Positions 23,354 through 34,591 of a stretch of 64,000 bases of DNA are shown here, piece after piece (positions within the stretch are counted from its first letter, which is position 1; every line of letters begins with the position of its first letter). Both the position numbers and the translations under genes were made by a program. The stretch comes from Diadophis punctatus similis (Eukaryota; Chordata; Lepidosauria; Squamata; Dipsadidae): positions 11,188,953 to 11,252,952 of the forward strand of contig JALIGW010000025.1 of the NCBI GenBank assembly GCA_023053685.1. Reading direction: 5' to 3'. The notes below the pieces were generated by a model, which had not been told where the DNA came from, ran no database searches, and saw only the letters and a program-made list of their open reading frames with translations.

Positions 23354-23555
23354 TAATAGCAATAGCACTTAGACCTATACCACTTCATAGTATTTCGCAG
23401 CCTTCTCTAAGTGGTTTACAGAGTCAGCATATGCCCCCCAACAATCTGGGCCTCGGAAGGATGGAAGGCTGAGTCAAGTCAGGATCGAACTCCTGACAGT
23501 GAGCAGTGAGTTAGCCTGAATACTGCATTCTAACCACTGTGCCACCATGGTTCTA
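23354..23555 (-). mobile_element. Sauria-type SINE, short 3'-end variant
   Basis: On the minus strand it runs from the tRNA-like head AGAACCATGGTGGCACAGTG (23536-23555), through GGAGTTCGATCCTGAC, to ACTTAGACCTATACC read inverted, ending in 'AAGTGCTATTGCTATT' at 23354. Part of the core (between CCGAGG and CCCAGATTG) is deleted. Confidence 0.85.
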
Positions 23556-24042
23556 GGTGCCATAGGGTAGGACGAAACAGACGTTGGCAGAAGCAGTTTG
23601 AGAGAGGGGTGATCTTGTCCATATCTCACAAAGCTAAGCCTGTCTCCAACTTTAGCTCTTATGCAACGCTATTATTAGGATTGTTAGCAGATTACAGCAT
23701 GACAACTGCAGATTGGATGCTGATTTGCTTGCCTATCCTGATACAAGAGCAGGAAATTCATAAGCATCTGAAAGATAAGTCTGTTAACTGCTGCAGTGAA
23801 TGCAACTGAAAGAATCAAGAACCATTAAGAAGAGTATTAACTGCTGTTGATTTCAGAAGGGTGTGAATTGTTGCCAATAAAGCTAACTTACCTTAAGAGA
23901 CAGGTACATATAGCTGTGTGGTTTCAAAATGCAGACTTGGAGGACTAATGATTATATAACCAGTGAAAAAAAAAGTCATGCTATTTTTCTTTTAGAAATT
24001 GTTATTTTATTTATTTTTCTTATTTGCACCATTTGCCTGTAG

Positions 24043-24092
24043 ACTGTACCTGAAATGCTATTGCATGGCAGTAGTCCTCCAGTCACTTTAAG
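24043..24092 (+). CDS. STXBP4: STXBP4 coding exon: variable linker
   Basis: Sixteen codons plus two bases, TVPEMLLHGSSPPVTL then AG. The acceptor is CACCATTTGCCTGTAG and the donor AAG|GTAAGA. Sequence similarity to the mammalian linker is weak (human has a short SDNSTPLS-like stretch here). The exon is supported by phase: it enters at phase 0 from the exon at 22283 and leaves with two bases that pair with the single T at the start of the exon at 25776. It is the least certain of the nine, because short open blocks with good splice sites can occur by chance. Confidence 0.72.
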
Positions 24093-24587
24093 GTAAGAAT
24101 ATCAAGTGTGAAGTGGAAGTGTGAAGACAAAGAGGGGACTTTGTACCATTCACCATTCATGGTGGACTTGTGAAAAAGCAAAGGAATTTGGGTGCAAATT
24201 AATAAAATGATACAAATGATACTGTGGATTAACATAGTATTATGATTAAACCAGAATTATATTTACTGCTGGCCAAAGTAATAGATTGAATAATAAATGA
24301 ATGATAGCAGTAGATTGCAACAGAACATTGAGAGCTAGAAATCAACATGACAGTGATCTACATCAATATGTGAGAAAGTTTATTAATTAAGTAGAAGTCA
24401 TGTATTATTTTATACATGGAAATATGACATAATGTTATATCCACATCTCTCTGCTCTGAAAGCTTAAGGGAAGGTGGATTGTATGTAGTATTCTGATAGA
24501 TTCTAACACTAAAATCTGATTCTATTCTCAAAATCCCTGTAAACAATTTTCAACAGGAAACGAAAGCTTCAATTGATGGGTGAGTGG

Positions 24588-24850
24588 AACTGAGAACCAT
24601 GTTCCCCAGAGATCCGAACTATTCCGACCTTGCTTGCCTTCCGGAAAGCCATTAAGACATGGCTCTTCCTGCAGGCGGGGGGGAAATAGTTCTTAATGCC
24701 CCCATGGATGACTGGTTTTTAACTTTTTTAAAATTTAAAATTGTTTTATTGTATTTGCTGATTGTTCTTTTTTTCTGTTGTACGCCGCCCTGAGTCCTAC
24801 GGGATTGGGCGGCTTATAAGAACAAACAAACAAACAAACAAACAAACAAA

Positions 24851-24889
<39 letters not shown>

Positions 24890-24890
24890 A
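24588..24890 (+). mobile_element. CR1/L2-like LINE 3' end
   Basis: It carries the degraded end of the reverse-transcriptase frame (CTTGCCTTCCGGAAAGCCAT, AAGACATGGCTCTTCCTGCA, i.e. LAFRKAIKTWLFLQ). The 3' untranslated end GTACGCCGCCCTGAGTCCTA and a (CAAA)n(TAAA)n tail at 24822-24890 follow. A longer relative on the opposite strand is at 52490-53080. Confidence 0.78.
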
Positions 24891-25477
24891 TGTTCAGATC
24901 CACTTTGTGTACAAACTCAGTTGTTTAGCCTTAGCAAATCAGATATTTCTGTAGAGTCAATTACCTCTATCCGTATCAAAATAAGACTACTTGTTTCATC
25001 AAATAAAATCTTCTGGATATCAACATTATAAAGCTAATTTTAAAAAATCTGCAAAAAAAGGTTTTGTATGAGGTTTGTAAGCAAATAGTACCAGAGTATA
25101 AGAATCGGTTCTTGGATTCATTGCCCTCTTAGCAGAGTTATTAATTCAAGAAAATTTCAACAGTACATATTTTTTTATACATTTTAGACTGTAAATCAGG
25201 TCACATACCATTGGTACATTATTTTATAATAGTTCTCTCTTAAATTATGACACAATGTAAATTTTATCACCAGTTTCTCACATTTTCCGCCACATATCCA
25301 TATTTATAACATAGCCAAACTTTGCAGCCCACTTTATCATGCAGTGTTTAACCTCTTTGTCCTCTGTTTCAAAAAATGGTATTAATTTATATTGAGAATA
25401 TTTCAGCTCAGAATAGAGTGTTCTGGTAAATCAATCCTTGACTAGATATAGATGAAAATGCATTTAGTGACCTAAAC

Positions 25478-25706
25478 CAGGGGTTCCTAATCCCTGGGCT
25501 GCCGGCCCACTACTGGGCCTTGAGCCATTTGGAACTGGGCCGCAGAGGTGGCAGACTTTGGTTACTTGCACAAGCAGTGGGTGAACACATGTGTGCATGT
25601 GCATGGTCATTCCATTTGTGCGAGTGGCGGGCCATCGCTAACGCGGACCCATCTCATCTCCCCCACCTCTGCCGGTCTGCAAAGGCAGAAAGGTTGGGGA
25701 CCTCTA
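25478..25706. mobile_element. Short hAT-type MITE with 8 bp target duplication
   Basis: Inverted ends CAGGGGTTCCTAATCCC and AAGGTTGGGGACCTCTA are flanked on both sides by ACCTAAAC (25470-25477 and 25707-25714). An 8 bp duplication and CAGGGG ends are hallmarks of the hAT superfamily. The element is 229 bp and non-coding, and it lies 69 bp upstream of the next STXBP4 exon, close to its branch-point region. Confidence 0.9.
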
Positions 25707-25775
25707 ACCTAAACAAAAATATCACAACAATGTAAAGAAAACATTTTGTTCTTTTTTTCTGATCATTTTATCCAG

Positions 25776-25909
25776 TGACAGGAAAGCCTCAATCTCTTCA
25801 AAAATGCTCCTTGCACATCTGGGACGGAATGGCCACACTCTTGCGGCATCTCTTGCAACAGAAGCCAAAGAACTTGCTAGATCTGTCCGGGCTATTCTAG
25901 AAGCAGATT
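25776..25909 (+). CDS. STXBP4: STXBP4 coding exon: linker before the WW domain
   Basis: The first base completes the serine codon begun in the exon at 24043. Forty-four codons follow (DRKASISSKMLLAHLGRNGH ... KELARSVRAILEAD), and the last base T begins a cysteine codon. LGRNG, ESKEL-like TEAKEL and SVRA-L match the vertebrate protein. The acceptor is CATTTTATCCAG and the donor GATT|GTGAGT. The end is a short predicted helix leading to the WW domain. The next recognised exon is 26.4 kb away. Read-through past the donor stays open to 26052 with a very hydrophobic sequence. Confidence 0.9.
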
Positions 25910-26528
25910 GTGAGTTTTATCAAATTGTTCTTCTTTTTCTACCCTCTATTTTCTCTTCGTTTTCCTTTCTTTTCTACCCCATCCCCCTTTTCTTGTACTT
26001 TTTAAAATGTCCCTTAAAAAGAATATTTGACATATTTTGGGTTGTGCCATGAATTCATTATGTGGTTTGTCAAAAGAAAGGAAAATAACCATCCGTGAAA
26101 TGTTCAAATGGTGACAAATGTAATAATTTAGATCAACTATATAATATGTACTTGGGAATTTGGAACTACATAATTGAGAAAAATCTCATGCTTGGTGTAT
26201 GCATTCTCAATCTATAATTGTACTTATTCTTGTTTAACTGCAAACATGCAAAGCAAAAACTAAAAAGAGAAAATTGTGATTCAAATAGATGAAGCTTTCA
26301 AATTACGTGCTAATTATCCCAAATGTTGTTTCTGCTGGTAGGATAATGTACATAGGAAATAGTCACATCTGCATAGTGAGCAGAACTTTAAAAAAAAGAA
26401 TTATACTTAAATGTACTGTAACAAAGCCATTCTAAAAGTTACTGAGGGGTCATCTGCTATTTCTTCAAGAAGACACATGACCCCGGTTTGCTAAACATTA
26501 TTAGGGAAGCTGTTTTTGAATTTATATA

Positions 26529-26918
26529 CAGGTAGTTCCTGGAGCCTGCATATTACCGTCATAAGTCGGGATAGCCATAAAGCAGAACCAAACCGATTTT
26601 ACAACCTTTTTTGCTATCGTAAAGCAAGTGTTGCAAGTGGTTCGTTAAGCAAACGAATTGTTCATTATGGGCTGGTTTTGCCAAAATCTGGAAGTAAATG
26701 CTGTTTTTGGCAAAAGCATTATAAAACGTTGCATGACTGTGGGATGCTGCAAACGGCCGTAAATGCGGGGCATTGCCAAGCACCCAAAATGCAGTCACAT
26801 GACTGAATGGGGAGCCCAGATATTGGAACTTCAGAACTGGGTTGTAAGTATCCCCAGGGCAGTCTGTCATAACTTCTAACAGTAATTAAGCAAATGGTTG
26901 TAAGTTAAGGACTACCTG
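26529..26918. mobile_element. TA-flanked MITE (CAGGTAGTCCTCGACTTA family), full length
   Basis: TA (26527-26528) precedes CAGGTAGTTCCTGGAGCC and TA (26919-26920) follows TAAGTTAAGGACTACCTG. Internally it has TTGTTCATTATGGGCTGG and CAGTCACATGACTGAATG. The arrangement is the same as at 48616. Confidence 0.85.
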
Positions 26919-26920
26919 TA

Positions 26921-28699
26921 AGTTGATGTTATTCACTTAGTTACAGAGTGAGTTGGAACCAGTCACCTGTAGCTGAAACAATAATCCTTCCTTTGAAGTA
27001 TATTTATAGTTATTTCCATTGTTATATAAATAAACAAATATGTTGTGTTAATTGCAATATTGAGTTAACTTTAATTTGTGAAAAACCAAAGTGGAGACTT
27101 TTGCCACTGAAGTATTTTATTATTTTAAAAAGTGTGTTTCGCTGTAGCACTCTATGTATCTTTTTTAAAGATACTATCCATTTGACTCAACAAGATAATT
27201 ACACCAATTTAATAATGTCTGCTTTCTTTTTTATTCTAAAAAATATCAGAATAGTTATGGCAGCAATCCTATAAAGAAAGTACCATAGTTTAACTGATGA
27301 GAACCTCTTGCATAGATCCGATCCTATCTTTCTCCACTGTGACTACAAAGAAGTGTTCGGACTTTTTTCTTCATATTCAGATTAATCGGTTGCGCTTGCT
27401 TTCTGTGAAGCAACAGATTTGGGTTAAATTTAAATGTGATATGCTAACTTACAACCATGGGCTATGTGTTGAATCAAATTATGGTTAAGGATTCAAATGA
27501 CACTATATTTTGACATATTAAAATTGGAAATAACAACTTCCAAGATCTTTACTATTCAGGAATGAATCTTGTAATAACATAGATTTACTGTATATCACTG
27601 AGTCCCTAACTATGGGATATTTAGTTTTTCCAGGCACTGTTCTATAAACCAAATGCAATTAATATTTTACTTAATGAGGAATGGCAATATATTTAGCATT
27701 AAGGAAGCAGCATGTATTTAACAATACACACTTTTCCTTGGCAACTACCTACCGTAAATATAAAACATCCTTTCTTTTGTTTTTAGTACTGTAGAAGATG
27801 CTATATTTGCACAGGCATTTATAAGGAAGGAATTGAAGATCTGTTCCATTAGCTAAATTATTCTGGAGGAATATGCTTAATGAGTAGTATCATAAATATT
27901 TTTCTACATTTTTATTTTGGAAGTCATTTATATGTTGGACATTCTTACATAATTCATTTAGGAATTGCTTACAATTTCAAATTGTGATGACCACAGTTTC
28001 AGAAAAAGAATAATTCATCATTTAAATTTGTGTAATCCTAACACACATACCGACACACACTTTCACAGTCATCCTTGATATAATAATAACATTATCTATT
28101 CCCTTTCAGTCTGGAAAATGTTGTTAATGGTATTCAGATTTTAGAATCAAATGGGAAAAATAATAATTGACCTTGCTGATGAAAGGAGCATGGATTTTCT
28201 AACTCAAACAAGACCATATAATTTATTATTCAAAGTATTTATGGAGTACTGATAATGCTGCCAAAAGGCTAAATGCTGCTTCTTTCAAATGTATATTGCA
28301 GTGCTTTGAATTAAAACTAGATCAAAGCAAGTTGCAAAACAGCTTATACTTCTATAAGAAAATGTCATAGAGAACTCACTGAAATAATAGTCAATTTAAG
28401 ACAGTATCTCATATAAGTTTTTATCATGGCAGAGTGACTGCAAAGTGAATGTTATGTAGGGCACTGGATTTCATGGGTCTATAATGACAAGAATTTTAAT
28501 TTGGCCCCAACTTTTTGGATTAACCTTAAAAGGCTGTGTTTTGTACACACAGTCTAAGTGCAACTTCTGGCTATTTTCCACACTTATCCTGATTGATAGG
28601 AATATGAAGACTGTAGGAGAGGGTAGGGCCTCAGTGTAAAAACATTTAGGATAATTAGACATAGTAGAAAATGTTTTCTTTCCTAATTTCCAAAGATGC
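26921..28699. other. Intron sequence, no feature recognised
   Basis: This is AT-rich sequence without a recognisable repeat, exon or RNA gene. Short open frames (26948-27274, 27297-27488) have no family resemblance. Confidence 0.4.
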
Positions 28700-29410
28700 T
28701 TTGGAATTCTTTCTGCGCCAACTCAGGAAGCTCAAACTGCCCAAGGAGCTGCTAATACAGTTCTACAGAAGAATTATTGAGTCTGTCATCTGCACCTCTA
28801 TAACTGTCTGGTTTGGTTCTGCAACCCAACAAGACAGACACAGACTTCAGAGGATAATCAGAACTGCAGAAAAAACAATTACTTCCAACCTGCCTTCCAT
28901 TGAGGACCTGTATACTGCACGAGTCAAAAAGAGGGCAGTGAAAATATTTACTGACCCCTCGCATCCTGGACATAAATTGTTTCAACTCCTACCCTCAAAA
29001 TGACGCTTTAGAGCACTGCACAACAAGACAACTAGACACAAGAACAGTTTTTTCCCGAACGCCAACACTCAGCTAAACAAATAATTCCCTCACCACTGTC
29101 AAACTATTCACTAAGGCTGCATTACTATTACTATTAGTCTTCTCATCGTTCCTATCACCCATCTCCTCCCACTTATGACTGTATGACTGTAACTTGTTAC
29201 TTGTATCCTTACGATTTATATTAATATTGTTTCCTGATTGCTTATTTGTACCCTATGACAATCATTAAGTGTTGTACCTCATGATTCTTGACAAACGTAT
29301 CTTTTCTTTTATGTACACTGAGAGCATATGCACCAAAGACAAATTCCTTGTGTATCCAATCACACTTGGCCAATAAAGAATTCTATTCTATTCCATTCTA
29401 TTCTATTCTA
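28700..29410 (+). mobile_element. CR1/L3-type (Snake1-like) LINE, 3' 0.7 kb
   Basis: A 110-codon open frame from 28671 contains the reverse-transcriptase C-terminal segment FFLRQLRKLKLPKELLIQFY and, further on, SITVWFGSATQQDRHRLQRI, typical of CR1/L2-group LINEs. The coding end at 29003 is followed by the 3' untranslated region (GTGTATCCAATCACACTTGG, CCAATAAAGAATTCTATTCT) and an ATTCT pentamer tail to 29410. It is 5'-truncated within the reverse transcriptase. The frame over the remaining part is intact, so the copy is comparatively young. Confidence 0.88.
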
Positions 29411-29990
29411 AATGTAGACAGAAGGGATATAAAAACCCTTAACAATATACATTTTTCATGAGTCCCAGCACCTGTGTTCACAATCACAGGTACATAAGGT
29501 AATTTCTAGAGGCTAGGAACAGAGGGAACTATAACAATCAAGATTTCCAACAACTTTTTATACTTGTTCTACATGTTTATGGCAGTATCCAGGGAATAAG
29601 AATTCTAAATGATCCAATTCTTTTATTCCTCCTGTTACCACATCCTAATAAGTGAGATGAAAGTGGTTATGGAGAAAGCTTAGATTGGTTTGCATGCTGG
29701 CCTGTCAAATGGAAGCAACCTGAGCCACTTGTAAATAGTGAAAGCCAGTATTATTGCTTACCACCTATGTTACAAGAATCTCATCAGACTGCTTGCCTTC
29801 CCTGGGAATGACCAGATAAGGGTCATGGTTCTTGGGGGAGCTAAACATGATGCCATTTGCAGCTGTACAAGGACTCTAAGCAAAGTCCTCACTAGACCCC
29901 TTCCTTCCAACCTAGTTGACAGTTTCCCAACATGGCCGCAGTTCAAGCTTGGTTTATTTTTTTGAATCTTTGGAGGATGATAATTGAATA
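29411..29990. other. Intron sequence, possible old LINE remnants
   Basis: No exon was found. The phrases AGCCACTTGTAAATAGTGAA and CAACATGGCCGCAGTTCAAG look like repeat-derived coding debris, but I cannot assign them. Confidence 0.3.
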
Positions 29991-30325
29991 CCTGCCATCA
30001 AGTCAGTGTTGACTCTGAGTGGCCACATAGGTGTATCTTCACCAAGATGATCTACCTCCAGCCTTGTTCTTCAGGTCTTCCAATAGTGCACCACTCACCA
30101 CTATAACTGAGTACATGCACCTTGCTGCTAATAGTTGTCTTCACTTTTCTTTATCTTTCCTGGACTTTTTGAGGGAATTGGGCCTTTGCATAATGTGTCC
30201 AAATTACAATAAACTAAGCTAGCCATTTGTGCCTCGAATGAGAACTCTGGATTGATTTGTTCTATTATCCATTTGTTTGTTTTCTTAGCTATCTATGATA
30301 TTCTCAAGAATACTAATAATCTTAC
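29991..30325 (-). mobile_element. BovB (RTE) LINE fragment
   Basis: The + strand phrases TGCCATCAAGTCAGTGTTGA, TTGCATAATGTGTCCAAATT, TGTGCCTCGAATGAGAACTC and CTATTATCCATTTGTTTGTT match, in order, the reverse complement of the BovB 3' coding end and untranslated region as I know it from squamates and ruminants. The fragment is diverged and truncated at both ends. BovB supplies the machinery thought to mobilise squamate SINEs. Confidence 0.7.
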
Positions 30326-31570
30326 TATAGGTCCCTACATCATTTTCAGTGCAAAATATGTTTCTACAGAGAGATATCATTGACCTATGCATAACATGAA
30401 CATCTGAGAACTTCAGAAGGAATCAAGAGAGCTGCAGTAAAATTATTATGTAAGTCCACCTGTGGATCAGCTGACCTTGAATTTTTAACCAAAATACTAT
30501 GAAAAATGCACCACCCATGAATAAGTCAACTTGTATTTTTCACAGTATTTTGGTTAAAAATTCAAGGAGCTGCTTATCTACAGATGGGCTGAAAATTACA
30601 ATCTTACAATGTAATATTAAGACAGAAAGAGAGAGGACACCTTCGTGCAAGACCTTTAATGTTATTTAAGTACACATAACCAGAGGCTACTTTTCAGTCT
30701 AGGAAGGGAGGAGGGCAGATTTTTCTGCACTGAAGAGTTTAGTTTTATATGTGTGTGCTTTAACACAATAGGAAGTATTCTAGGTTTGTACATGGAATTT
30801 GTATAAACTTGCATTCTTTATATCACTATATAGTTTGTGGCTCACCAGAACAGTGTAGTAAGGATCTGTTTATATGCCTGCTTTTTCACACAAGTAGACT
30901 TCCTGCTTCCCGCTTACTGAAAGGAACCAGGGATAGTAGTTACCTTGTCACAATTAATACACTAAATGTTTCAAAAGTGGACTTGCCACTTTAAATGACC
31001 TTTGGATATAAGACCAAAATAAGTAATAAAGTAATATAAGTAGTATTACTACTAGTAGTTGTTGTAATTAGCAACAGGCCCAGAGGTTCAACAATTAAAT
31101 ATGTACTTTTGAATCTGTTTAAAGTCTTCTTCATTGTGAAATTAATTGAGATATTATTGCAGTATGTGAATCCACATTGAACATGTTTTCATTATACAGT
31201 AATGGCTATTTGGACAACCTACTAAATGCATTTTAAAAACTGGATTCATTCTCTTGAAGTAAGAGTTAATGATTAATTACAGTATGCCAGCCAGTAACAA
31301 CTATTACATTACATATTCCTGTAATGTTCTTACCTTTTACAATGATTAACATATAACCTCAAATATATTACAACTGGATTACTGTAGTACATGATATGAA
31401 ACATTCACAATTTCTTAATGAAAAAATTAGGAATGATAATTATTTGATTCTGAAATAATTATGCACTCACTTGTTTCCAAGCAGTCAGATTATTTATAGT
31501 TGGAACCTAGTCAGTCATTTTATTAAGAAGCAACTGTTAAATATTTCAATTAATATTGTTTTGAAGTATG
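30326..31570. other. Intron sequence with one inverted pair, otherwise unassigned
   Basis: At 30478-30575 the sequence TTGAATTTTTAACCAAAATA is followed by its near reverse complement TATTTTGGTTAAAAATTCAA, forming a hairpin of about 100 bp with a CTGTGGATCAGCTGACC-type outer arm. It may be a small MITE, perhaps with ends near 30460 and 30590. Nothing else is recognisable. Confidence 0.4.
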
Positions 31571-31588
31571 TACCATGTTTCCCCGACA

Positions 31589-31785
31589 CTGCAACTACTT
31601 CAGTGACTGCTAGTTCAGCTGTTCAAATCTCACCAGGCTCAAGGTTGACTCAGCCTTCCATCCTTCTGAGGTCGGTAAAATGAGGACCCAGATTGTTGGG
31701 GGCAATATGCTGAACTCTGTAAACCGCTTAGAGAGGGCTGTAAAGCACTATGAAGCGGTATATAAGTCTAAGTGCTATTGCTATT
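31589..31785 (+). mobile_element. Sauria-type SINE inserted in family C element
   Basis: A 5'-truncated SINE (missing the A box) runs from TGCAACTACTTCAGTGACTG through GGTTGACTCAGCCTTCCATC to AAGTGCTATTGCTATT. It is flanked by CCCCGACA at 31581-31588 and 31786-31793. That sequence also belongs to the end of the surrounding DNA element, so the insertion is directly datable as later than the host element. Confidence 0.9.
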
Positions 31786-32354
31786 CCCCGACAATAAGAC
31801 ATGTCCTGATATTAAGCCCAACAGGGCATGCACTGAAATAAGCCCCCGCCAAAATAATAATAATCTCCCTTGCCCCGTGGCTCCCATTTGTTCCAAACCC
31901 CCCATCCTTTCCTCGGAAAGGTGGCGGCAGCAACAGCAACTCACCCAGCAGGAGGAAATGTTTGGTGTTAACTCATGCCCAGTGGTGCCAGGCAGCAGGA
32001 GGGCCCTGCTATGGAGCCTGCTGAGAGATTTGCCCACCCAGCCAGAGGTGCAGAGAGGCGGATCTCTGGGTGGGCAGGTGGAAGAGCACTTTCACGTCTC
32101 TCCACGTCACTGGGGGATGGGGGGAATGGGGCTCTCCCCCCTCCCACCACAGCGCCTCCAGAGCCTCGATCCCTGCCTCGCTGCCCCCTCCTCGCAGGCA
32201 GGAGCACGTTTCAAAATGCCGCCGGAGTCAGAGCCCAGAGGAGCCGAGCCAGTCCCATGGGGTGTGTGCATCTTGTGTCAGTGCCTGCGTGGACCCGCCT
32301 CTTGCTTTCTCTCCCGGCCGGGAGCCACTTTTTACTGCGGGCACTCTTTTGGCT

Positions 32355-32356
<2 letters not shown>

Positions 32357-32385
<29 letters not shown>

Positions 32386-32388
32386 CAA
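32357..32388. repeat. (GA)n microsatellite
   Basis: A run of GA repeats of about 32 bp lies inside the loop of the hairpin in the family C element. Confidence 0.9.
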
Positions 32389-33505
32389 GCAAGGCAGATG
32401 CGCCCACACCTCGCGGAACTGGCTTGGCTCCTCTGGGCTCTGTCTCCGGCGGTGTTTTGAAATGTGCTTCTGCCTGCGAGGAGGAGGCGAGGCAGTCCCG
32501 TGGACTGTGCGCGTCTTGTCGGTGCCTGCGCGCACCCGCCTCTCGCTCTCCGAGGAATGCGACGGAGCTACAAGTGTCAGGTAGGACGCACGTCTCACGG
32601 TGGGGTGCAATTTGGGGGTGGGGCAGGGCAGGATTGGCCGTGAGATGCGCGTTCTACCTGGGGCTTGTAGCTCCATCGCGTTCCTCGGCATTGTGTCCAG
32701 GGAAGTACGTTGTAAAAGAAAACTCGTGAGTTTGAGAAGTTTTATTGAACTCGCAAGAAGTTTTCTTTTACAATGGGCTTCTCTGGACACAACGCCGAGG
32801 AATGCAGCAAAGCTACAAGTGTCAGGTAGGACGCGCGTCTCGCAGCCCACCCCGCCCCACCTGCCACCCCCAAATTACATCCCACTGCGAGATGCGTAGC
32901 CTACCTGTGTGTTCAGGGAAGCCCATTGTAAAAGAAAACTTCTTGCGAGTTCGAAGTTTTCTTTTACAATGGGCTTCCCTGGACACAACGCCGAGGAACG
33001 CGACAGAGCTACAAGTCCCAGGTAGAATGTGCATCTCGCGGCCCAACACATCCCACCTGCCAGAAATGAGTCTCTGTGAGACTCGTCACGTCACCGCCGC
33101 TGCCTCGTGGAGCAGGACTCTGCAAGGCTTGTTGTGCCGTTGCATGCATGAACAGTAGCACTACCGCGAGGTTTGACATACCGGCACAGCCGCGAACAGG
33201 GTGGGGAGGCGGCGGTGATGGGACATCCAGTCCCGTGCTCGCCGTTTACCGCACCCCCAAAATAATAAGCCCCTCCCCCGATAATAAGGCCAAGGCCATA
33301 TTTCAGGGGACAAAACAAAATAAGATCCTGTCTTATTTTCGGGAAAACACGGTATGTACAGTTGAAGTTTTAAGCTAAATCTAACCAAGATTCATAATTC
33401 AGTAACTCTTTTTTGTTATTTTTTGTTTTGTAGCTGTTTTACACAATTTGCAGATAAATGTTCTTCATAAAAGAACATTTATGAAATTTTTCCTGCAAGA
33501 AGGTA

Positions 33506-34506
33506 CCGTATTTTTTGGAGTATAAGATGCACCTTTTTACCCCCCAAAAGAGGGTGAAAACTTGGGTGCCTCTTATACACCAAATGTAGACCCACCCACC
33601 CACCCACCCCCACCCTTTGGCCTCTGTCTTCCAGCAATTTTCCTGTTTGCAGCAAAGAGGGAAGAGCCTGTAAAGCCAAGCAAGTCACTAGCAGCTTCCC
33701 GACCTACAGCTGATTAGGTTTGCCATGTGGGAAAATGAAAGTGAAACTAACTGCAAAGAGGCAAATAGCTGGGAGAGACACGCAGATTTTTATTTTCTGC
33801 TGGATGCAAGGGGGTAAGTGAATAACTATAAATGTCTGTAGAATGTTCAAATTATTAGGCTTATTTTTTAAAGACTGCTTTATTATTATTCTAGCCAGGT
33901 GTCTCCAGCCTTGGCAATTTTAAGACTTGTAGACTTCAACTCCCAGAATTCCACAGCCAGCTTTGTTAGCTTTGCTGTCTGTGGAATTCTGGGAGTTGAA
34001 GTCCACAAGTCTTAAAGTTGCCAAGGTTGGAGATCCCTGTAAATCTAGACAACTTAACAAAATAAAGAAGCTTTTTAAAATAAATGCTTGCTCTGAAGAG
34101 GCCCAGTGCTATTGTATCTTCTTTTAAATAATAGAGAATAATGTATACTTTCAAAAATGTTAATTAATTTTAATAGCTCTGTACAAGTATAATCTGAAAT
34201 GTAACAGTGTCCTGTTTAGTATTAGAGTTTAGTTATCTTGGAGTAGATCTATTTAAATAATTGGGAGGAGTGAGTGTGACTACATTTAAGAAAACTTTCT
34301 GGCATAATGTACATTTCTCCAATTCTTTGCTATTTCTATGGGTCAGGCACACATGCACAGAAATACACAGCAAACAGTGTATATCATCTGTGCTGTTTGC
34401 TGTTTGCCAAATTGCTTGGGGGCAGAGGCCTTTTTCCCTTGTTTTCCTCCCCCAAAACTAAGGTGCGTCTTATACTTCGGTGCGTCTTATACTCCGAAAA
34501 ATACGG
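33506..34506. mobile_element. Non-autonomous DNA transposon, family A, 1.0 kb copy
   Basis: It begins CCGTATTTTTTGGAGTATAA after TA (33504-33505) and ends TATACTCCGAAAAATACGG before TA (34507-34508). The 3' half (about 34060-34506) is closely similar, in inverted orientation, to 63475-63930. It contains a complete CTCCCAGAATTCC palindrome (33897-34042). It is separated by only about 150 bp from the family C element upstream. Confidence 0.85.
33897..34042. repeat. Palindromic repeat (ACTTCAACTCCCAGAATTC), complete
   Basis: The left arm GACTTCAACTCCCAGAATTC and the right arm GAATTCTGGGAGTTGAAGTC lie around a short spacer, with the arms extending outwards to CTCCAGCCTTGGCAATTTTA and AAAGTTGCCAAGGTTGGAGA. 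It is a near-perfect hairpin of about 145 bp. Another complete copy is at 34592-34724, and halves are at 1562-1612, 54665-54741 and 63940-64000. Confidence 0.9.
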
Positions 34507-34591
34507 TATATACTAGTAAAACTCTCATTGTCATGACTTTTAGCAGGTCAAAAGAGTGCCTTTTTGAGCAAAGGTACCTCAAATAGCTACC

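Larger units (their letters stand above)
31573..33352. mobile_element. TA-flanked GC-rich DNA element, family C, with alternating inverted modules
   Basis: Ends are CCATGTTTCCCCGACAATAA (left, read across a SINE insertion) and, inverted, CCGTGTTTTCCCGAAAATAA. Each is flanked by TA (31571-31572, 33353-33354). The interior holds a hairpin between about 32215-32262 and 32415-32462. From 32540 a module containing GAGGAACGCGACAGAGCTAC and GGTAGGACGCGCGTCTCGCG appears five times in alternating orientation (about 32541-32625 +, 32640-32705 -, 32780-32850 +, 32885-32940 -, 32960-33045 +). The + and - copies are joined by a loop carrying TTTTCTTTTACAATGGGCTT. Long frames such as 31772-32584 are low-complexity and not credited as genes. 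The ends resemble those of family A. Confidence 0.75.

Noticed and set aside
25478..25706. CpG-containing GC-rich patch as a promoter
   Set aside because: It is fully explained by a hAT MITE with a perfect 8 bp duplication.
31772..32584. 270-codon + strand open frame
   Set aside because: It lies in the GC-rich, hairpin-filled part of a DNA element, crosses a (GA)n run and overlaps equally long frames in other phases. There are no recognisable domains.
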